Part shown: piece after piece, positions 7,280 through 14,001 of the stretch
Layout: each line of letters starts with the position of its first letter
Numbering within the stretch: position 1 is the stretch's first letter
Source: CAYXFZ01 sp964464385
GTDB taxonomy: Bacteria > Planctomycetota > UBA1135
Direction of reading: 5' to 3'
NCBI GenBank assembly: GCA_964464385.1
Contig: CAYXFZ010000069.1
Location: forward strand, 1 to 14,001
DNA: 14,001 bases
Notes under the pieces: generated by a model
Seen by the model: the letters and a program-made list of their open reading frames with translations, nothing else
Databases searched by the model: none
What the model was told of the DNA's origin: nothing
Position numbers and translations under genes: made by a program

Positions 7280-8147
7280 TTTTGGTGCTTGGGTGTTGGA
7301 GCAAGTTCCCGCGACCGAGCTTGCCTTGGAAAAGTGTTGCGCCGTTTCATCTTTGTCAGAAGCCCCGGCTTCTCTTCGCCAAGCTGTGGAATATGCGCTG
7401 CGCGGCGGCAAGCACTTGCGCCCCGCCTTGGTGCGACTTTCCTGTGAGGCTCATGGAGGAGATTTTTCTTTGGCGACTCCTGCCGCCGTGGCCTGCGAGA
7501 TGATCCATGCTTATTCTTTGGTCCATGACGATTTGCCCTGCATGGATGATGATGCGCTCCGCCGAGGGCGTCCCTCAGTGCATGCCGCTTTTGGAGTCGC
7601 CACTGCCGTGCTTGCCGGGGATGCTTTGCAAGCTCTAGCTTTCGAAATCTTGGCCTCGCAAAAAGATCCTCGCTTGGTCCAAGACCAACTGCGCTATTTG
7701 AGCGTGGCCGCCGGCCCAGCGGGCATGGTGGGCGGGCAAATGTTGGATTTAGCCTCTTCCGCCGATGATCCCGTGGAAACCGTGCGCGAGAACCACCGCC
7801 GTAAGACGGGGGACTTGATTTGCGCGGCCTTGCACTTGGGTGTTCGAGCGGCTGGTGCGGATCCGTCCGCGTGGACTTCATTCTCCGGTCTTTGCGGCGA
7901 ATTATTTCAGGCGGTGGATGACGTATTGGATGCCACTTCCACGACCCAAAAGCTCGGCAAAACGGTCGGCAAAGATGCCGCTTCCGGGCGCGGCAATCTC
8001 GTTGCCGCTCTGGGTTTGGACGGGGCCCGGCGTGAGGCCAGGCAACTTGCCGCCGCTGCGCAGGAGGCTGCTGTGCAATTGCCCGTGACTCGCCACTTCA
8101 ATCTCCTCACTCTTTTGCCTGCTTGGTTTGAGGAGCGTTGCTCATGA
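7257..8147 (+). CDS. ispA: Geranyl/farnesyl diphosphate synthase (polyprenyl synthetase)
   Basis: Trans-prenyltransferase that condenses DMAPP with IPP to GPP and FPP, precursors of undecaprenyl carriers, quinones and hopanoids. From ATG 7257 it has 296 residues, matching IspA of about 299. GGKHLRPALV binds IPP. The first Asp-rich motif is HDDLPCMDDDALRRGRPS (D91, D92 and the MDDD block), with the two-residue insertion of bacterial short-chain FPP synthases. The second is AVDDVLD (D221, D222, D225), followed by LGKTVGKDAASGRGN. AGGAGG (7251-7256) touches the ATG, too close to be an ideal ribosome site, so coupling from xseB, which it overlaps by 23 bases, probably matters. The stop overlaps the dxs start (ATGA). 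Confidence 0.95.
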   Translation: MTTTTPTDFGAWVLEQVPATELALEKCCAVSSLSEAPASLRQAVEYALRGGKHLRPALVRLSCEAHGGDFSLATPAAVACEMIHAYSLVHDDLPCMDDDALRRGRPSVHAAFGVATAVLAGDALQALAFEILASQKDPRLVQDQLRYLSVAAGPAGMVGGQMLDLASSADDPVETVRENHRRKTGDLICAALHLGVRAAGADPSAWTSFSGLCGELFQAVDDVLDATSTTQKLGKTVGKDAASGRGNLVAALGLDGARREARQLAAAAQEAAVQLPVTRHFNLLTLLPAWFEERCS

Positions 8148-10081
8148 CCGAAATTCCACTCTCTTCGATTCGCTCCCCGGCCGACCTGCAGGGGCTACGC
8201 ACCAGCGATCTAGAAAATTTGGCCGTTCAGATTCGAGCCATGTTGATTGAAAAAGTGCGCCAGTCTGGGGGTCATCTTGGATCCAACTTGGGTGTGGTGG
8301 AATTGACGCTTGCCTTGCACCGGGTGTTCGACTTTTGCCGAGATCGACTTGTGTTTGATGTCAGTCATCAAAGTTATGTTCACAAAATGCTGACGGGGCG
8401 AGTGCAAGAGTTTGATACGTTGCGCAAAACCGATGGAATGTCGGGTTTCTGCAACCGAGACGAATCCCCTTGGGATCTTCTCACGGCCGGCCATGCCGGA
8501 ACGGCCATTTCCTTTGCTGTTGGATTGGCCGAGGGCATGCGTTCTGACCAGGGTACTGGCGAAGATGCTCCTTGGAGTGTGGCCCTCGTCGGCGATGCGG
8601 GCCTTGCTTGCGGCGTTGCCTTTGAGGCCCTGAATCATGCCGGCGTATGCAAACCTCGCATGATCGTAGTCCTGAATGACAACGAATGGTCCATTGCCCG
8701 TTCTGTTGGTGCGATGGCGCGCTATTTGTCCCGCGTGCGCACCTCGCGGACGATGCAATTTGCCTACGAACGTCTGTCCAGCCTCACGCACCGGATTCCC
8801 TGGCTGGGCTCCCGGCTCGAGGAGATGGGTGAGGTCATGCGCCATGTCCTCGTCCCGGGGCATCTTTTTGAAGAACTTGGGGTCAACTATGTTGGGCCCC
8901 TGGATGGGCATGATCTCGACGCTTGCTTGACGGCACTGGAAAGGGTGAAGCGCTTGAACGGCGTGCATCTCGTCCATTTTCTGACCGAAAAAGGGCGCGG
9001 TTTTCAGCCTGCCAGTGAGGATGCCGAACGGGCCCATGGTGTGGCCCCATCGGCCAAGGTCCCTCAGGCAAAAGCGGCCAAATTCGAGGAAATGCCTCGG
9101 AGTTCTTTCACCTCTTGGTTCAGCAAGGCGCTCATGGATGCGGGGCGGGCGGATTCCCGCGTGGTTGCCCTGACTGCCGCCATGCCCACTGGAACCGGAA
9201 TGCAGGTCTTTGCCGAGCAATGGCCGGATCGTTTTTATGACACGGGCATTACCGAGCAACATGCGGTTGCCATGGCCGGTGGATTGGCGACCGCAGGTCG
9301 CAAACCCATCGTCGCCATTTACAGCACTTTTTTGCAGCGAGGTTACGACCAAGTCTTTCAGGAAGTCGCCGTGCAACGGGAAAGTGTTTTGTTCTGCTTG
9401 GATCGGGCGGGTTTGGTGGGCCAAGATGGGCCCACGCACCAAGGGCTCTATGACATGGCCTATTTGCGGGTCCTGCCGGGAATTACCTTGGCCTCGCCGC
9501 GGGATGGTGCGGATTTGCGCCGCCTCGTGCAGGCCGCTCTTGGCCATGAGGGTCCCTGGGCCCTGCGTTGGCCGCGGGCTACGGTTCCAGAAATCGTGGG
9601 CACGGAGGACCATCTGCGTCCGGAATTAATCCCAGGGACTGCGGAGCGCCTTCGCTCCGGGAAGGATGGCGCGGTTTTGGCCCTGGGAGCCATGGTGGAA
9701 ACTGTCTTGGAGGCGGCGAGTCTTTTGGCGGACCAAGGCGTGGAATTGGAGGTCTGGGACGCGCGTTTTTGTCGTCCCCTCGATGTCGGCGTGGTCGGCG
9801 ATTTGGCCCGCCGACACGGTGCAATGGCCACAGTGGAAGAGCACGCCTTGGCAGGTGGTTTTGGTTCCGCTGTCGCCGAAACCCTGGCGGACTTGTCCCT
9901 TCCGGTTCGACTTTCCCGACACGGCGTGCCCGATCGATTCATTGCCCACGCCAGTCTGCGAGAGGAACAATTGGCTGGCTGTGGCCTAACTGCCCCGCAA
10001 CTGGTTGAATCTTGGAAAGACTTCTTTGTTCCATCCCCGGCCTCTGCTCCTGAGACCTCCTCCCAGAAACCACGGACATGA
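8144..10081 (+). CDS. dxs: 1-deoxy-D-xylulose-5-phosphate synthase
   Basis: TPP-dependent enzyme joining pyruvate and glyceraldehyde-3-phosphate, the first step of the MEP isoprenoid pathway. ATG 8144 (645 residues) is preferred over the TTG at 8138 because it overlaps the ispA stop as ATGA and has AGGAG (8131-8135) eight bases upstream. Motifs in order: SGGHLGSNLGVVEL (H44), FDVSHQSYVHKMLTGR, GDAGLACGVAFEALNHAG (TPP motif, D151) and LNDNEWSIARSVGAM (N178, 27 residues later, as in E. coli), FEELGVNYVGPLDGHDL, AHGV, GITEQHAVAMAGGLA with the catalytic Glu, STFLQRGYDQVFQEVA, DRAGLVGQDGPTHQG and ALRWPRA. The TPP motif reads GDA rather than GDG, and DVSHQ replaces DVGHQ. The stop overlaps the nadK start. 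Confidence 0.96.
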   Translation: MTEIPLSSIRSPADLQGLRTSDLENLAVQIRAMLIEKVRQSGGHLGSNLGVVELTLALHRVFDFCRDRLVFDVSHQSYVHKMLTGRVQEFDTLRKTDGMSGFCNRDESPWDLLTAGHAGTAISFAVGLAEGMRSDQGTGEDAPWSVALVGDAGLACGVAFEALNHAGVCKPRMIVVLNDNEWSIARSVGAMARYLSRVRTSRTMQFAYERLSSLTHRIPWLGSRLEEMGEVMRHVLVPGHLFEELGVNYVGPLDGHDLDACLTALERVKRLNGVHLVHFLTEKGRGFQPASEDAERAHGVAPSAKVPQAKAAKFEEMPRSSFTSWFSKALMDAGRADSRVVALTAAMPTGTGMQVFAEQWPDRFYDTGITEQHAVAMAGGLATAGRKPIVAIYSTFLQRGYDQVFQEVAVQRESVLFCLDRAGLVGQDGPTHQGLYDMAYLRVLPGITLASPRDGADLRRLVQAALGHEGPWALRWPRATVPEIVGTEDHLRPELIPGTAERLRSGKDGAVLALGAMVETVLEAASLLADQGVELEVWDARFCRPLDVGVVGDLARRHGAMATVEEHALAGGFGSAVAETLADLSLPVRLSRHGVPDRFIAHASLREEQLAGCGLTAPQLVESWKDFFVPSPASAPETSSQKPRT

Positions 10082-11001
10082 GTCCCCATCTTCGTAGCGG
10101 TTCTCACAGCCAGGCCTCCAAGGAGCAGGGCAAGAAGGGAATCTCCTGGACGACCTTGGCTCTGCCCCTATCGCGTCGCCCCCGGTTCTTGATTTTGGGG
10201 GATCCCGAAAAACCGGATTCACGCAAACTGGCCAAACAACTGGTCCAGCAAATTGGTGCTCGGGCCAAAGTTGTGGATTCGGAGTTTCGTCGATCCAAGC
10301 GACCCATCGAGTCTCGTCCGGATGTCGTTTTTGTTCTGGGAGGTGACGGCTCGATGCTGGCCGCTTTCCATCGCATGGGATCGCGGCAAGTTCCCGTGGT
10401 CGGCATCAATGTGGGCCGGATTGGTTTTCTTTCCCCGTATGCTCCGGAAGAGGCGGCGAGCATTCTCGACCAGGTTCTGGAAGGGAAGGCTCGCTTTGAG
10501 GAACACACTGCCATGCGGGTTACGGTCAAGCGGGGCAAGAAGGAAATTTTGGACACCCGGATTTTGAATGAAGTCGTGGTGAACCGTTCCGGCCCGGGCA
10601 TGGTCGAAGTGGATTTATTCGTGGACCGAAGGCCGGTTTGTTCCTATCGCGGTGATGGCCTGATCGTTTCGACCGCGACGGGATCCACAGCCTATTCCCT
10701 CTCTGCTGGTGGGCCGGTCCTTTCTCCTCGCTTGGAAGCTTGGGTGGTGACACCCCTAGCGCCCCATTCCCTCAACCAACGCCCTTTGGTGCTGCCCAGT
10801 AGCCGTACGGCGCGGCTGCAAGTGGATCAGCCCTGCCTCATGACTGCGGACGGGCTTTCGGAAACCAAACTACGAGCCGGAGATACGGTCAAAGTGGCTC
10901 CCAGCGGTCTTCGTTTCAAATTGGTTTGCGGTCCTTCCGTCAACTTCTTTGCCCGCCTCCGCTCCAAACTGCACTGGGGGGCGGCGCCGGGTCCTGGTTA
11001 A
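10078..11001 (+). CDS. nadK: NAD kinase
   Basis: Cytoplasmic kinase that phosphorylates NAD to NADP, here next to NADPH-consuming MEP and folate-related genes. It has 307 residues. FVLGGDGSMLAAFHRMG contains the catalytic GGDG (D90). VPVVGINVGRIGFLS, TRILNEVVVNRSG (NE motif), YRGDGLIVSTATGSTAYSLS and AGGPVLSP follow, then LAPHSLNQRPLVLP. The N-terminus has a polar stretch of about 35 residues before RPRFLILGD, where short NadK proteins begin. The ATG is supported by its 4-base overlap with the dxs stop (ATGA), so the extension is probably real, though a later start cannot be excluded. No Shine-Dalgarno site is obvious. The downstream sulfotransferase starts 10 bases after the stop. Confidence 0.95.
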   Translation: MSPHLRSGSHSQASKEQGKKGISWTTLALPLSRRPRFLILGDPEKPDSRKLAKQLVQQIGARAKVVDSEFRRSKRPIESRPDVVFVLGGDGSMLAAFHRMGSRQVPVVGINVGRIGFLSPYAPEEAASILDQVLEGKARFEEHTAMRVTVKRGKKEILDTRILNEVVVNRSGPGMVEVDLFVDRRPVCSYRGDGLIVSTATGSTAYSLSAGGPVLSPRLEAWVVTPLAPHSLNQRPLVLPSSRTARLQVDQPCLMTADGLSETKLRAGDTVKVAPSGLRFKLVCGPSVNFFARLRSKLHWGAAPGPG

Positions 11002-11011
11002 AATTCCCCGC

Positions 11012-12091
11012 ATGCCCGAATCGGACCCTTCCTCGCAGCAAAGCGGGCCCATCTTCATCGTCGGCCCTTCTCGGTCCGGTACCACGCTCTTGCGTGGCAT
11101 GTTGGGTCGCCATCCGGAGATCATGATTTCCCCTGAGACCCATTGGTTCGACGACCTCCGGCCTCGCTTGGGTGGCGGTGAACACAAGTTGGAAGGGGAG
11201 GGCTTGCGCCATTGCGAGGATTGGTTTCTGGGTTTGGCGCACCGTCCCTTTGGCCACCAAGGAATTCCAGGGGAGGGTTGGTTGCAACGGGAATCTTTGG
11301 CCGATCGTGCCCAGGCCTTGGGCGGGACCGGCGATGCTCATTTTCAAGCCTTCTGCCAGTTGGATGCCGAACGCCTGGAACGGCGTCGCTGGGGAGAAAA
11401 AACTCCACGCCATGTGTTTCGCATTGCCGATGTTTTGGCTGCCTATCCGGATGCTCGATTCCTTTGTTTGGTTCGGGATGCGCGTGCGGTCGTGACCTCG
11501 TATCGGAATTGGCGTACGCGCGGCGGGGCGGGTTTCAACATGGATCCTCACGATGAACAGGCCTTGGATCAGGAACGCCAACGGGCCAGAGCCAGTTACC
11601 ATCCCTTGATCGCTTCCTTGATGTGGCGTGGGGCCGTTCAGGCCGCGATTCAGGGGCGTAAGCATTTCGGCGAGGATCGAGTTCGTTTGGTTCGTTACGA
11701 AGATTTGGTGCAGAACCCCGTGCAGCATTTGACTGAGATTTCCAAATGGCTAGATTTGGACTTTGACCCCAACATGCTCGAAGTTCCCATCATGAACTCC
11801 ACTTTTTCCGACTACGAGACTCAGGGTGGTGTGATGACCATGGCCGTGGAAAGTTGGCGCGAGCGTTTGTCTGCCAAGGAAGTGGCCGCTGTTCAGTCGG
11901 TCTGCGGGCCGACTCTCCTCGCAACGGGCTACGAGAACAATGCCACTTCCTTGCTCTCTCTACCCTTCGTCTTGTGGAGTTGGTTGACCTTGCCCTTCGC
12001 CGGATTGCGAGCTGCTCGTGCCAATAAGAGCCGCATCCCTGGGGGCCTTATTCCGTATCTGGCCCGGCGCTTGGGCTTTCGTCAGGCGTAA
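11012..12091 (+). CDS. PAPS-dependent sulfotransferase family protein
   Basis: Predicted to transfer sulfate from PAPS to an unknown acceptor (glycan, lipid or protein tyrosine). From ATG 11012 it has 359 residues. The 5'-phosphosulfate loop is IFIVGPSRSGTTLLRGML (residues 14-31, core RSGTT 21-25). WGEKTPRH (127-134) supplies the usual Lys/His-containing active-site segment. The 3'-phosphate motif is RFLCLVRDARAVVTSYRNW (149-167). RLVRYEDLVQNP and ISKWLDLDFDP are further hallmarks of the sulfotransferase_3 type. A hydrophobic segment near the C-terminus (LLSLPFVLWSWLTLPFAGL) followed by basic residues suggests membrane association. It is the last gene of the plus-strand run, and its TAA lies 10 bases inside the convergent GDH gene. 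The acceptor cannot be told from context. Confidence 0.9.
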   Translation: MPESDPSSQQSGPIFIVGPSRSGTTLLRGMLGRHPEIMISPETHWFDDLRPRLGGGEHKLEGEGLRHCEDWFLGLAHRPFGHQGIPGEGWLQRESLADRAQALGGTGDAHFQAFCQLDAERLERRRWGEKTPRHVFRIADVLAAYPDARFLCLVRDARAVVTSYRNWRTRGGAGFNMDPHDEQALDQERQRARASYHPLIASLMWRGAVQAAIQGRKHFGEDRVRLVRYEDLVQNPVQHLTEISKWLDLDFDPNMLEVPIMNSTFSDYETQGGVMTMAVESWRERLSAKEVAAVQSVCGPTLLATGYENNATSLLSLPFVLWSWLTLPFAGLRAARANKSRIPGGLIPYLARRLGFRQA

Positions 12092-13389
12092 GTTCCGCGC
12101 AGCCGGTCGTAATACGCCACGCGTTCGACCCCTAGCATGCAGGTTGCCAAGCGCAGCCCAATGCCTTCGCTTTCGGCACGAGAGCGAGCCCGCTGGAAGG
12201 CGTCAGCAATCATCCGATCCAATCGCTGTTGCACGATGGGTTCGATCCAGTGGTAACCCATGCGGTTTTGCACCCACTCAAAGTAGGCGATGATGACCGA
12301 TCCGGCATTTCCCAGGAGGTCGGGAATCACCGGGATGCCACGTTTTTCCAGGATGGCATCGGCTCGAGCGGTGGTCGGACCATTGGCGGCCTCGAGTACC
12401 AAACGAGTGGCTAGGGTGTCGGCATTTTTGCCCGTAATCTGCCGGGAAACGGCAGCTGGAATGAGAACATCGCACTCGGTGGCCAGCAAATCCTCGCTGG
12501 CCATCGCGGTGGTGCCGGGTGCACCCTCGACACTACCCGTATTTTTGCGGTGGGCCAGGATGTTCTCAACGTCCAGGCCGTCGGCATGGGTGACGGCGCC
12601 GCGAAGATCCCCAATGGCAATAATCTTGTGACCTCGTGCATGCATTTCGCGCATAATTTGACTGCCAATGTTGCCGGCTCCCTGAACGACGACTCGGGCC
12701 GGGCCTTGCATGGCCATTCGCTCGAGTTGCTCTTCCATGAGGACGCGGGCACAGCGGCCCACGGCGTAGTCTCGACCCAAGGTGCCGCCTAACCCCAAGG
12801 GTTTGCCCACAACTACGGCATTTTCAGTGTGGCGTACGTGCATGGAGTAGGTGTCCAGGCACCAGGCCATGATTTGTTCGTCACAATGGAGATCCGGGGC
12901 AAGAATGTCCTGCTCCGGCCCAATCAGATCCAAAAGACCCGATGTGTATCGGCGAACCACGGATTGGGTCGTCCGTTCATCCGAGTTTCTGGGGTTGAAA
13001 TTGACGCCTCCCATGGCGCCACCAAAGGGAACATTCAGGGCGGCGCATTTCCAGGTGGTCCAGGCGGCCAAGGCTCGCAACTCCTCTCGCCGAAGATTGT
13101 CATCCAATCGCAGACCTCCCAAACAGGGACCCAGCGAAAGGTTGTGCCGGATACGAAAGCCAAAATAGACTTGAATCTCCCCCTCGGCATCTCGCACTGG
13201 AATGGCAAACTTGAATTCTCGATCGGGTTTGCGCAGCACCATGTATGCGTCCGGGGCCAGGCCCAAGAGGGCGGCGGCTTCGTCAAAACGCTCCATCATG
13301 GAGGAGAAGGGATCATCTGTCCCCACATCCGGGGTCGGTGCCTGCGGCACTTCCAGGGGCGAGTCGGGTGGTAAATCGGGTTCAGGCAT
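12082..13389 (-). CDS. Glutamate dehydrogenase paralog, probably catalytically inactive subunit
   Basis: Full-length (435 residues) member of the Glu/Leu/Phe/Val dehydrogenase family with a Rossmann motif VVVQGAGNIGS (237-242), EAANGPTT and YFEWVQNRMGYHW. Key substrate and catalytic positions differ from active GDHs. GPxKGG is GPCLGG (L90); TWK keeps K114; GGAKGG is GGAMGG (M126); APD keeps D166; NAGGVxxS is NAGSVIIA (A368). The spacing 90/114/126/166 equals K89/K113/K125/D165 of Clostridium symbiosum GDH, so the alignment is secure. Loss of the K125 equivalent should abolish dehydrogenase turnover. The N-terminus has a Pro/Asp-rich extension of about 28 residues. The ATG has GAGG five bases upstream and overlaps the stop of the upstream GDH gene by 8 bases. 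A regulatory subunit of a mixed hexamer is inferred. The stop TGA (12084-12082) overlaps the convergent sulfotransferase end. Confidence 0.95.
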   Translation of the reverse strand: MPEPDLPPDSPLEVPQAPTPDVGTDDPFSSMMERFDEAAALLGLAPDAYMVLRKPDREFKFAIPVRDAEGEIQVYFGFRIRHNLSLGPCLGGLRLDDNLRREELRALAAWTTWKCAALNVPFGGAMGGVNFNPRNSDERTTQSVVRRYTSGLLDLIGPEQDILAPDLHCDEQIMAWCLDTYSMHVRHTENAVVVGKPLGLGGTLGRDYAVGRCARVLMEEQLERMAMQGPARVVVQGAGNIGSQIMREMHARGHKIIAIGDLRGAVTHADGLDVENILAHRKNTGSVEGAPGTTAMASEDLLATECDVLIPAAVSRQITGKNADTLATRLVLEAANGPTTARADAILEKRGIPVIPDLLGNAGSVIIAYFEWVQNRMGYHWIEPIVQQRLDRMIADAFQRARSRAESEGIGLRLATCMLGVERVAYYDRLRGTYA

Positions 13390-14001
13390 AGAGACCTCGA
13401 ATTTTCAAGCTGTACGCAACTCGATCCACCGCCACACAGTAAGCACCGATTCGGGCCGTGGTGTTGTGCTTTTTGGCCGCCTCGACCACGGCATGAAAGG
13501 AGTGGACCATGATGGTTTCCATCCGTTTGAAGACATCCTCTTCTTCCCAGAAGTAACCCATCCGATCTTGCACCCATTCGAAGTAAGAGACCGTAACCCC
13601 GCCCGCATTGGCCAAAATGTCCGGCGCCACAAAGGTGCCCTTTTCGGCCAGGATTTTGTCTGCGTTTGCCGTCGTCGGACCATTGGCGCCCTCAACGATG
13701 ACCTTAGCCTGCACGTCCTTGGCATTGGCCGAGGAAATCTGATTTTCGGTAGCGGCAGGAACCAGCAGGTCCACTGGAAGAGTCAGAAGTTCGGCGTTGT
13801 CCATGGCCTCCGCTCCTGGGAATCCCTTCAGCTTGCCTTTCTTTCCCAAGTGCAGGAGCACGGCCGGGATATCGAGGCCTTTGGCGTTGTGGATGGCCCC
13901 GTAAATATCTGAGATGGCGATGATTTTGTGTCCCATCTCGTGCAAAAACTTGGCGCCCAGACCGCCCACGTTGCCGCTGCCCTGAACGGCAACGGTGCAA
14001 C
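13382..14001 (-). CDS. gdhA: Glutamate dehydrogenase, C-terminal part (continues past the window end)
   Basis: Oxidative deamination of glutamate to 2-oxoglutarate, or the reverse, with NAD(P). Only the coenzyme-binding and C-terminal part, about 206 codons, is inside the window; the N-terminal catalytic domain lies beyond base 14001. Visible motifs are canonical: CTVAVQGSGNVGG (Rossmann loop GSGNVG), HKIIAISDIYGAI, DLLVPAATENQI, KVIVEGANGPTTANAD, VAPDILANAGGVTVSYFEWV and a final DRVAYSLKIRGLYA. The NAGGVTVS serine, equivalent to S380 of the Clostridium enzyme, is retained, unlike in the downstream paralog. Its TGA overlaps the paralog's ATG (ATGCCTGA), so the two are almost certainly co-translated. 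Whether the catalytic lysines are present cannot be read here. Confidence 0.95.
   Translation of the reverse strand, partial: CTVAVQGSGNVGGLGAKFLHEMGHKIIAISDIYGAIHNAKGLDIPAVLLHLGKKGKLKGFPGAEAMDNAELLTLPVDLLVPAATENQISSANAKDVQAKVIVEGANGPTTANADKILAEKGTFVAPDILANAGGVTVSYFEWVQDRMGYFWEEEDVFKRMETIMVHSFHAVVEAAKKHNTTARIGAYCVAVDRVAYSLKIRGLYA

Noticed and set aside
6463..7881. Very long open frame on the minus strand opposite xseA, xseB and ispA.
   Set aside because: The product is Arg/Pro/Ser-rich with no family features, while the plus strand carries three unmistakable genes; a shadow typical of GC-rich DNA.
10078..10180. The N-terminal extension of NadK as a separate small gene or fused domain.
   Set aside because: Only about 35 polar residues with no motif; a poorly conserved leader on a normal NadK is enough.

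Overview
The window is a gene-dense, GC-rich stretch (about 60% by eye) of a bacterial chromosome, assembled as a scaffold with two 10-base N gaps (239-248 and 3820-3829). A Planctomycetota-like (PVC-group) source fits best. The hints are a secreted HEAT-like protein ending in a TGQxF...WxxWW motif, a Dxs with NDNEWSI in place of NDNxMSI, and few clear Shine-Dalgarno sites. This placement is a moderate inference from memory of those families. No tRNA, rRNA, CRISPR array or insertion sequence is visible, and no stretch over 300 bases lacks a gene.

Layout. Positions 1-795 (minus) hold a Xer-type tyrosine recombinase, interrupted by a gap and running at the window edge into an exact 33-base inverted copy of itself, probably an assembly fold-back. 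A 19-base divergent spacer follows. Positions 815-12091 (plus) are one tightly packed run of eleven genes: pabB and pabC (p-aminobenzoate for folate), a secreted HEAT-like protein, a second assembly gap, a putative lipoprotein, a membrane-anchored coiled-coil protein, xseA and xseB (exonuclease VII), ispA and dxs (isoprenoid precursors), nadK (NADP supply) and a PAPS-dependent sulfotransferase. Most junctions overlap by 4, 8 or 23 bases or abut, so translational coupling and a common transcript are likely. The xseA-xseB-ispA-dxs-nadK order is a widespread bacterial housekeeping arrangement; pabBC, the two unknown envelope genes and the sulfotransferase are the local additions.

Positions 12082-14001 (minus) hold two tandem glutamate dehydrogenase paralogs overlapping by 8 bases. 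The upstream copy, whose N-terminus lies outside the window, looks canonical. The downstream copy is full length but has lost the catalytic lysine (M126 in GGAMGG) and both side-chain-carboxylate-binding residues (L90 and A368), while keeping the fold and dinucleotide motif. This is the most interesting signal here: a probable catalytically dead GDH subunit with a hydrophobic pocket of leucine-dehydrogenase type, made together with an active partner. The arrangement resembles the hetero-oligomeric, leucine-activated GDH of Thermus thermophilus. The sulfotransferase and this gene converge and overlap by 10 bases at their 3' ends.
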